Assembly (NCBI GenBank): GCA_002317595.1 | Contig: DCHL01000129.1 | Location: 67,908 to 96,815, forward strand | Length of the DNA stretch: 28,908 nucleotides | Direction: 5' to 3' | Origin: Lachnospiraceae bacterium UBA1753 | GTDB lineage: Bacteria > Bacillota > Clostridia > Lachnospirales > Lachnospiraceae | Part shown: piece by piece, positions 23,450 to 28,908 of the stretch | How the letters are laid out: each line of letters starts with the position of its first letter | How positions within the stretch are numbered: the first letter of the stretch is position 1 | Made by a program: the position numbers and the translations under genes | Notes under the pieces: generated by a model | Told to the model about the DNA's origin: nothing | The model's database searches: none | What the model saw: only the letters and a program-made list of their open reading frames with translations

Positions 23450-24739
23450 ATGCGAGTTGTAGAACTTAATGAAAAAACAAAGACTGACCTGCTTGAGTCT
23501 CTCTTAAAGAGAAGCCCAAGCCAGTACACAGAGTATGAGACAGTGGTTGCAGATATCATTTCCAATGTCAGAGAGAGACGTGACGAGGCGGTATTTGAGT
23601 ATACCAGGAAGTTTGATGGCTGTGATATCAACGTTTTCAATGTGAAGGTCACTGAGGACGAATTTGAAGAAGCTGCAAGGCTTGTTGACAGCGAGCTTAT
23701 CAGAATTATGGAGCGTTCTGCTGCAAGAATCAGGGAATTCCATGAGAAGCAGGTAAGAGAGAGCTTCTTTGATACCAAGGCGGATGGTTCAATCCTTGGA
23801 CAGAGAATCACTCCGATTGAAAAGGTTGGTGTTTATGTGCCTGGAGGAAAGGCTGCATATCCTTCATCTACACTTATGAATGTCATTCCTGCCAAGGTGG
23901 CAGGCGTTTCAAGGATTGTAATGACAACACCTCCTGGAAAGGATGGCAAGATTAATCCTGTTATCCTTATGGCCGCAAGAATTGCAGGCGTGGATGAGGT
24001 CTACAAGGTTGGCGGTGCGCAGGCTGTTGCTGCACTGGCCTACGGAACACAGTCAATCCCCAAGGTTGATAAGATTGTTGGACCTGGTAATATTTTTGTT
24101 GCCCTCGCTAAGAAGGCAGTTTATGGATTTGTAAATATCGACTCAATCGCAGGTCCTTCTGAGATTATGGTTCTGGCCGATGAAACAGCAAACCCCAGAT
24201 ATGTGGCAGCTGACCTTCTATCGCAGGCAGAGCATGACCAGCTTGCTTCGGCAATTCTTGTTACCACATCAAAGGAACTTGCGGAAAAGGTTCTCGAGGA
24301 GATTGATGGTTTCTGCAAGGTGCTTTCGCGTAAGGAAATAATTGAGAAGTCTCTTGAGAACTATGGATATATCCTTATTGCTGATAATATGGAAGATGCA
24401 TATGATGCTGTAAATGCTGTAGCATCAGAGCACCTTGAGGTTCTCACTAAGAATCCCTGGGAGAGCATGACGTACATTAAGAATGCTGGAGCCATATTCC
24501 TTGGAGAGTATTCTTCAGAGCCCCTTGGTGACTATATGGCAGGTCCTAACCACGTGCTTCCCACAAATGGTACGGCAAGATTTTTCTCGCCCCTGTCAGT
24601 TGATGACTTTATCAAGAAGTCAAGTATCATATCCTTCTCAAGACAGGCCCTTATGGACCTTCATGAGGATATTGAGCAGTTTGCAAAGGCAGAGGGACTT
24701 ACAGCTCATGCAAATTCTGTTGCTGTGAGATTTGAGTAA
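23450..24739 (+). CDS. hisD: Histidinol dehydrogenase
   Basis: The 429-residue enzyme for the last two steps of histidine synthesis (histidinol to histidine via histidinal, NAD and zinc dependent). Recognised from GVYVPGGKAAYPSSTLMN, KVGGAQAVAALAYGT, GPGNIFVALAKK, GPSEIMVLADE, LLSQAEHDQLASAILVT and ASEHLEVLTKNP, which hold the zinc and catalytic histidines. Two adjacent ATGs (23447, 23450) occur after AGAGGTG; the second has better spacing. It lies in the his operon 14 nt after hisZ. Confidence 0.96.
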   Translation: MRVVELNEKTKTDLLESLLKRSPSQYTEYETVVADIISNVRERRDEAVFEYTRKFDGCDINVFNVKVTEDEFEEAARLVDSELIRIMERSAARIREFHEKQVRESFFDTKADGSILGQRITPIEKVGVYVPGGKAAYPSSTLMNVIPAKVAGVSRIVMTTPPGKDGKINPVILMAARIAGVDEVYKVGGAQAVAALAYGTQSIPKVDKIVGPGNIFVALAKKAVYGFVNIDSIAGPSEIMVLADETANPRYVAADLLSQAEHDQLASAILVTTSKELAEKVLEEIDGFCKVLSRKEIIEKSLENYGYILIADNMEDAYDAVNAVASEHLEVLTKNPWESMTYIKNAGAIFLGEYSSEPLGDYMAGPNHVLPTNGTARFFSPLSVDDFIKKSSIISFSRQALMDLHEDIEQFAKAEGLTAHANSVAVRFE

Positions 24740-24747
24740 TTTTTGTT

Positions 24748-24776
24748 TTGACATGATTTTATAGTTTGATGATTAT
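24748..24776 (+). promoter_or_regulatory. Possible internal promoter upstream of hisB
   Basis: A perfect TTGACA (24748-24753) with a 17-nt spacer to GATTAT (24771-24776, four of six bases of the consensus) in the AT-rich hisD-hisB gap, the only gap over 60 nt inside the his cluster. It may give separate expression of hisB-hisIE. Confidence 0.5.
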
Positions 24777-24802
24777 ATTTTTTGACAGAAAGCAGGTATA
24801 TC

Positions 24803-25390
24803 ATGAGCAGAATTTCTAAGGTTAACAGAAAGACAGCTGAGACTGATATCAGTATCTTTTTTGATATTGATGGAACCGGAAAGTCAAACATTGACACCGG
24901 GATTGGTTTCTTTGACCATATGCTGACTGGCTTTTCGAAGCATGGATTTTTCGACCTTGATGTCACATGTAAGGGAGACCTTTACGTTGATGGGCATCAC
25001 ACAATTGAGGATGTCGGAATTGTGCTCGGTCAGGCAATTAAGGAGGCTGTTGGAGATAAGAAGGGCATATCGAGATTTGGTTACTTTATTCTGCCGATGG
25101 ACGATGCTCTGTGTCTGTGTGCCATAGACCTGTCAGGAAGGCCGTATCTCGTATACGAGGCTGATTTTTCCGGAGAGAAAATGGGCTATATGGAGACTGA
25201 GATGGTCAAGGAATTCTTCTATGCGGTATCTTATTCTGCGGGAATGAACATCCATATCAAGATGCTCTCAGGATCGAATGACCACCACATTGCTGAAGCA
25301 ATGTTCAAGGCATTTGGCAAGGCGCTTGACATGGCGACTAGAACTGATTCAAGAATAGATGATGTGCTCTCAACAAAGGGTGCTCTGTAA
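24803..25390 (+). CDS. hisB: Imidazoleglycerol-phosphate dehydratase
   Basis: The 195-residue monofunctional HisB removes water from imidazoleglycerol phosphate. Recognised from NIDTGIGFFDHMLTGFSKHG, the metal-binding DGHHTIEDVGIVLGQA and the second metal site GSNDHHIAEAMFKAFGKAL. The ATG at 24803 gives the normal length, with AGG at 24794-24796 about 6 nt upstream. There is no phosphatase domain, so histidinol-phosphate phosphatase must be a separate gene elsewhere. Confidence 0.96.
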   Translation: MSRISKVNRKTAETDISIFFDIDGTGKSNIDTGIGFFDHMLTGFSKHGFFDLDVTCKGDLYVDGHHTIEDVGIVLGQAIKEAVGDKKGISRFGYFILPMDDALCLCAIDLSGRPYLVYEADFSGEKMGYMETEMVKEFFYAVSYSAGMNIHIKMLSGSNDHHIAEAMFKAFGKALDMATRTDSRIDDVLSTKGAL

Positions 25391-25413
25391 ATAATACAAG
25401 GTTAGGGAAAGAA

Positions 25414-26730
25414 ATGAGTAAGAAAAAAATAGTAACTTCAATTTATCTGAAGAACGGAAATGCAGTCAAAGGACTCAAGGATATGACGGTTCTCTCTGAG
25501 GATGTTGTCAACCTTGCGATTTCATATTCCAATTTTGGAGCGGACGAAATAATAATTTTTGATTTTTCCAACACTGACGAGGAACATAACCTGTCCCTTA
25601 ACAAAATTAAGGAAATAAGCCGCGCTGTGGATATTCCGCTTATCGGTGCCGGAAATGTTAAGCGCCTTGAGGATATCAAGAAGCTTATTTACGCTGGCTG
25701 TAAGAAGGCATGCCTAAACCTTTCAAAACCTGGCAACGCCCAGATTGCAGAAGAGGTAAGCAAGAGATTTGGCCGTGATAAGATTGCGGCCTGCATATTG
25801 GATGCATCCGAAATTAAAAAGTATGATGTTGTTATTAAGAATTATGTATCAGAACTGGTTCTTGTAAGTTCAGAGGGAATTGATGACTGCCTTCAGGTTC
25901 TCTATGATACAGGAATGCTCAAGGGTGAGTCCAGGGTTCCTCTTACCTGCGTTGCAGATACCACAGAGCTTCACGGACTTGCGGCTATCCTTAGACAGCA
26001 CACAGACCTTTCTGGTGTTGTGGGCGGTGCTACTAATGAAAAGCCTGAGAATATCATGAAGCTTAAGAATCAGTGTCGCGGACTTGGCATAGAGGTTTCC
26101 CTTAATGAGGCTACTCTTAAGTGGGAAGACTTTAAGCTTAATTCAGATGGAATGCTTCCCGTTGTTGTTCAGGACTACAAGACCTCAGAGGTTCTTATGG
26201 TTGCCTACATGAATGAGGAAGCCTATAAGCGCACGATTGAGACTGGAGTTATGACTTACTTCAGCCGTAGCAGACAGGAGCTTTGGATCAAGGGTGCTAC
26301 AAGTGGTCATTATCAGTATGTTAAGGCCCTCTTTGCAGACTGTGATAACGATACGCTTCTTGCAAAGGTTAATCAGGTCGGTGCAGCCTGCCACACAGGA
26401 AACAGAAGCTGCTTCTTCAACGAGATAATGAAGAAGGATTACGATTCGACAAATCCTCTTACTGTTTTTGAGAAGGAATATCAGACAATCATCGACAGGA
26501 AGAATCATCCGAAGGAAGGCTCTTACACCAATTATCTTTTCGACAAGGGTATTGATAAGATTCTTAAGAAGGTCGGTGAGGAATGCACGGAGATTATCAT
26601 TGCTGCCAAGAATCCTGATCCTGAGGAGATTAAGTATGAAATAGCTGATTTCCTGTATCACTGCATGGTTCTCATGGCTGAGAAGGATGTCACCTGGGAT
26701 GATATCACGAAGGAGATTGCCCAGCGATAA
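25414..26730 (+). CDS. hisIE: HisIE with an extra N-terminal degenerate HisF-like domain
   Basis: The 438-residue protein has three parts. Residues 1-225 resemble the HisA/HisF barrel: IVTSIYLKNGNAVKG for the CLDVKDGRVVKG strand, IPLIGAGNVKRLEDIKKL for the first phosphate loop, and ILDAS for the D130 strand. Asp11 is Tyr11 here and the Asp176 region reads LVSSEG, so the barrel lacks two key acids while D130 is kept. Residues about 238-340 are HisI (PRA-cyclohydrolase, with FADCDNDTLLAKVNQVGAAC then HTGNRSCF), and 353-438 are HisE (ATP-PR pyrophosphatase, ILKKVGEECTEIIIAAKN). It catalyses steps 2 and 3 of histidine synthesis. The barrel is probably a pseudoenzyme or docking domain. AGGGAAAG precedes the ATG. 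Confidence 0.92.
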   Translation: MSKKKIVTSIYLKNGNAVKGLKDMTVLSEDVVNLAISYSNFGADEIIIFDFSNTDEEHNLSLNKIKEISRAVDIPLIGAGNVKRLEDIKKLIYAGCKKACLNLSKPGNAQIAEEVSKRFGRDKIAACILDASEIKKYDVVIKNYVSELVLVSSEGIDDCLQVLYDTGMLKGESRVPLTCVADTTELHGLAAILRQHTDLSGVVGGATNEKPENIMKLKNQCRGLGIEVSLNEATLKWEDFKLNSDGMLPVVVQDYKTSEVLMVAYMNEEAYKRTIETGVMTYFSRSRQELWIKGATSGHYQYVKALFADCDNDTLLAKVNQVGAACHTGNRSCFFNEIMKKDYDSTNPLTVFEKEYQTIIDRKNHPKEGSYTNYLFDKGIDKILKKVGEECTEIIIAAKNPDPEEIKYEIADFLYHCMVLMAEKDVTWDDITKEIAQR

Positions 26731-26764
26731 TATTAGCGCACACAGCGCATGGAAATGTGAATTT

Positions 26765-28636
26765 ATGAGAAAACTTGCCTTACCTGACAGCGTACTCATG
26801 ACCGGCAGTCAGCCGGGCCGATATATCGGCGGAGAAGTAAATGCTGTCATGAAAAATAAGGATGAGGTGGATGTGAGATTTGCAATGTGTTTTCCGGACA
26901 TATATGAAATCGGCATGTCACACCTTGGAATCCAGATATTATATGATATGTTCAATAAACGCGCAGACACCTGGTGTGAGCGCGTTTATTCGCCGTGGAC
27001 TGATATGCACGCCCTGATGAAGGAAAAGCATATTCCACTTTTTGCACTTGAATCACAGGACCCAGTCAAGGATTTTGATTTCCTTGGTATCACACTCCAG
27101 TATGAGATGTGCTATACCAATGTGCTTCAGGTGCTGGATCTGTCTGACATACCGCTTCTTGCGGCAGACAGAAAGGACTGGAATGTCCCTATTGTAATAG
27201 GAGGCGGCCCCTGTGCATACAATCCCGAACCGATAGCTGATTTCTTTGACATGTTCTACATTGGCGAGGGAGAGACGGTGTATGATGCCCTTCTTACGCT
27301 ATACAAGGAATGTAGAAAGCAGGGAAAGAGCCGTAGTCAGTTCCTGCGCGAGGCTGTTAATGTGAGTGGAATCTACGTTCCTTCGCTATATGAGACTTCG
27401 TACAACGAGGATGGAACCGTTGCTGCGTTCAGGCCTATCTTTGAGGGCGTTCCGGAGCGTGTCAGGAAGGAGCTTGTGCTCGACATGACTGGCTCTGTAT
27501 ATCCCGAGGCTCCGGTCGTGCCATTTCTGCAGGCAACTCAGGACAGGGTTGTTCTTGAAATCCAGAGAGGATGTATAAGAGGCTGCAGATTCTGTCAGGC
27601 GGGCATGCTATACAGGCCTGTAAGGGAGAAGAGTTCCGATTCGCTTAAGGAACTTGCGGTAAAGATGCTGAAGAATACAGGACATGATGAGATTTCATTA
27701 AGCTCGCTCTCGTCGTCTGACTATACCCAGCTTCAGGATCTTGTTGATTTCCTTGTTGAGGAATGCAGTAAGAGAAAGGTAAATATTTCACTTCCTTCCC
27801 TAAGAATTGATGCATTTTCACTTGATGTAATGAGCAAGGTTCAGGATGTCAAGAAGTCAAGCCTTACCTTTGCACCTGAAGCTGGCTCCCAGAGAATGAG
27901 AAACGTAATCAACAAGGGATTGACTGAGGAAGTCATACTTAAGGGTGCAGCCCTTGCCTTTGAAGGGGGTTGGAATAAGGTTAAGCTTTACTTTATGGTC
28001 GGACTTCCGACTGAGACTGAGGAAGACCTTAAGGAGATAGCACACCTTTCTGAGAGGCTTGCAGAACTCTATTATGATACAGTTCCAAAGGAGAAGCGTC
28101 AGGGCAAGGTTCAGATTACTGCCAGCTCGTCGTTCTTTATTCCAAAGCCTTTTACTGCTTTCCAGTGGGTTCCCATGGGAACAAACGATGAGTTCAGGGA
28201 AAAAGCGCATATGATAAAGGGTGAGTTTGAGGCTCAGCTTAACAGAAAATCCCTTAGATATATGTACCACCCAACGGACCTGTCATTGCTGGAGGGTGTT
28301 TTCGCAAGAGGTGACAGGCGACTTTCGAAGGTGCTTCTAAAGGCCTACGAGAAGGGATGTATGTTTGATTCCTGGTCAGAGTGCTTTGATTATTCCAAGT
28401 GGGTGGAGGCCTTTGAGGAGTGCGGTATCTCTATGGCGTTCTATACCACAAGAGAACGAAAGAAGGACGAGATATTCCCCTGGGATTTCATTGACATTGG
28501 TGTGACAAGGGATTTCCTGTGGCGTGAGTGGGAAAGAGCCCAGGCCGGCGAGGTGACACCAAACTGTAAGATGAAGTGCAGCGGATGCGGCGCTGCTGTC
28601 TTTAAAGGAGGAATTTGCTTTGAGCCAAGAGATTAA
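26765..28636 (+). CDS. TIGR03960-type B12-binding radical SAM protein
   Basis: The 623-residue product has an N-terminal B12-binding-like domain (FAMCFPDIYEIGMSHLGIQI, VIGGGPCAYNPEPIADF) and a radical SAM domain with the CxxxCxxC cluster motif C270-C274-C277 (RGCIRGCRFCQAG), then MVGLPTETEEDL. This family is usually followed by its DUF2344/TIGR03936 partner and often by ribonuclease E/G and rplU. Its substrate is not known to me. The ATG at 26765 gives the usual family length; the open frame continues upstream into hisIE. The stop overlaps the next gene's start, and a Cys-rich tail (CKMKCSGCG) may bind a second cluster. Confidence 0.92.
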   Translation: MRKLALPDSVLMTGSQPGRYIGGEVNAVMKNKDEVDVRFAMCFPDIYEIGMSHLGIQILYDMFNKRADTWCERVYSPWTDMHALMKEKHIPLFALESQDPVKDFDFLGITLQYEMCYTNVLQVLDLSDIPLLAADRKDWNVPIVIGGGPCAYNPEPIADFFDMFYIGEGETVYDALLTLYKECRKQGKSRSQFLREAVNVSGIYVPSLYETSYNEDGTVAAFRPIFEGVPERVRKELVLDMTGSVYPEAPVVPFLQATQDRVVLEIQRGCIRGCRFCQAGMLYRPVREKSSDSLKELAVKMLKNTGHDEISLSSLSSSDYTQLQDLVDFLVEECSKRKVNISLPSLRIDAFSLDVMSKVQDVKKSSLTFAPEAGSQRMRNVINKGLTEEVILKGAALAFEGGWNKVKLYFMVGLPTETEEDLKEIAHLSERLAELYYDTVPKEKRQGKVQITASSSFFIPKPFTAFQWVPMGTNDEFREKAHMIKGEFEAQLNRKSLRYMYHPTDLSLLEGVFARGDRRLSKVLLKAYEKGCMFDSWSECFDYSKWVEAFEECGISMAFYTTRERKKDEIFPWDFIDIGVTRDFLWREWERAQAGEVTPNCKMKCSGCGAAVFKGGICFEPRD

Positions 28637-28908
28637 GAGAAGAGATTCCGGAATTAAGGTCAGGATAAAATTCAGTAAGCACGGTCCTGTCAAGTTCATC
28701 GGGCACTTGGATATCATGAGATATTTCCAGAAGCTTCTTCGCCGCGCGGAGCTTGATATGATGTACACGGAAGGCTTTCATCCCCATCAGGTAATGTCCT
28801 TTGCCAATCCTTTGGGAGTCGGTCTTGAGAGCGAGGGCGAATACCTTGATATCACACTCAACTCTGCTGGGACAGCTGAGGAGATGGTTAACGCACTTAA
28901 TGCACAGA
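28620..28908 (+). CDS. TIGR03936/DUF2344 radical SAM-associated protein (partial, 3' end cut)
   Basis: The first 96 residues of a protein beginning with a TTG at 28620, set by AAAGGAGG (28604-28611) 8 nt upstream, inside the end of the radical SAM gene. It shows the family pattern RIKFSKHGPVKFIGHLDIMR and then RAELDMMYTEGFHPH. It runs off the end of the window. The overlap and adjacency to the radical SAM gene match the usual pairing. Confidence 0.88.
   Translation, partial: MSQEIKRRDSGIKVRIKFSKHGPVKFIGHLDIMRYFQKLLRRAELDMMYTEGFHPHQVMSFANPLGVGLESEGEYLDITLNSAGTAEEMVNALNAQ

Noticed and set aside
24782..24802. TTG start for hisB at 24782 and the second TTGACA there
   Set aside because: The TTG would add seven residues foreign to the family; the second TTGACA has no -10 box at a usable distance.

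Overview
This window looks like chromosomal DNA of a low-to-mid GC anaerobic Firmicute, most likely a Lachnospiraceae of the Butyrivibrio/Pseudobutyrivibrio/Roseburia type. That is inferred from gene order (rpmB-asp23-fakA-recG; DUF2953-GerW), from class II HisG plus HisZ, and from the zinc form of L28. Almost every gene lies on the + strand in short operons with overlapping starts and stops. The one exception is an HD-GYP-type gene near 3 kb.

Layout. 1-2054: the tail of an unrecognised gene, then a CstA-type peptide/pyruvate transporter with a terminator. 2148-2646: a gene-free stretch holding two large structured elements in opposite orientation. They share one helix architecture but differ in sequence in several helices, with base pairing kept. 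2695-3753 (-): an HD-GYP family protein with a Tyr in place of the HD histidine, with its own promoter and terminator. 3933-6049: four coupled genes (unknown small protein, DUF2953, GerW/YtfJ, coiled coil with a C-terminal J-like domain). 6058-10707: rpmB, then asp23-fakA, then recG. 10754-14953: a type IIA topoisomerase pair whose A subunit lacks a GyrA box, so probably a topoisomerase IV-like second pair. 14964-16621: rsmD, coaD and a coiled-coil protein. 16690-20976: RNA-modification and housekeeping genes (RsmF-like, RsuA-like, HAD phosphatase, small membrane protein, RluA-like). 20957-21493: recU. 21580-26730: a histidine operon hisG-hisZ-hisD-hisB-hisIE with a promoter inside the end of recU; its last gene carries an extra N-terminal HisF-like barrel. 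26765 to the end: a B12-binding radical SAM protein of the TIGR03960 type and the start of its usual DUF2344 partner.

How the genes fit together. Most of the window is core informational metabolism: translation (L28, rRNA methylation and pseudouridylation), replication and repair (RecG, RecU, topoisomerase), CoA synthesis, fatty-acid activation and five histidine-pathway genes. The pathway genes hisC, hisH, hisA and hisF are not in the window.

The parts least explained by known families are the inverted pair of covarying structured elements at 2148-2646 and the degenerate HisF-like domain fused to HisIE. No tRNA, rRNA, CRISPR array, transposase or phage gene was seen.
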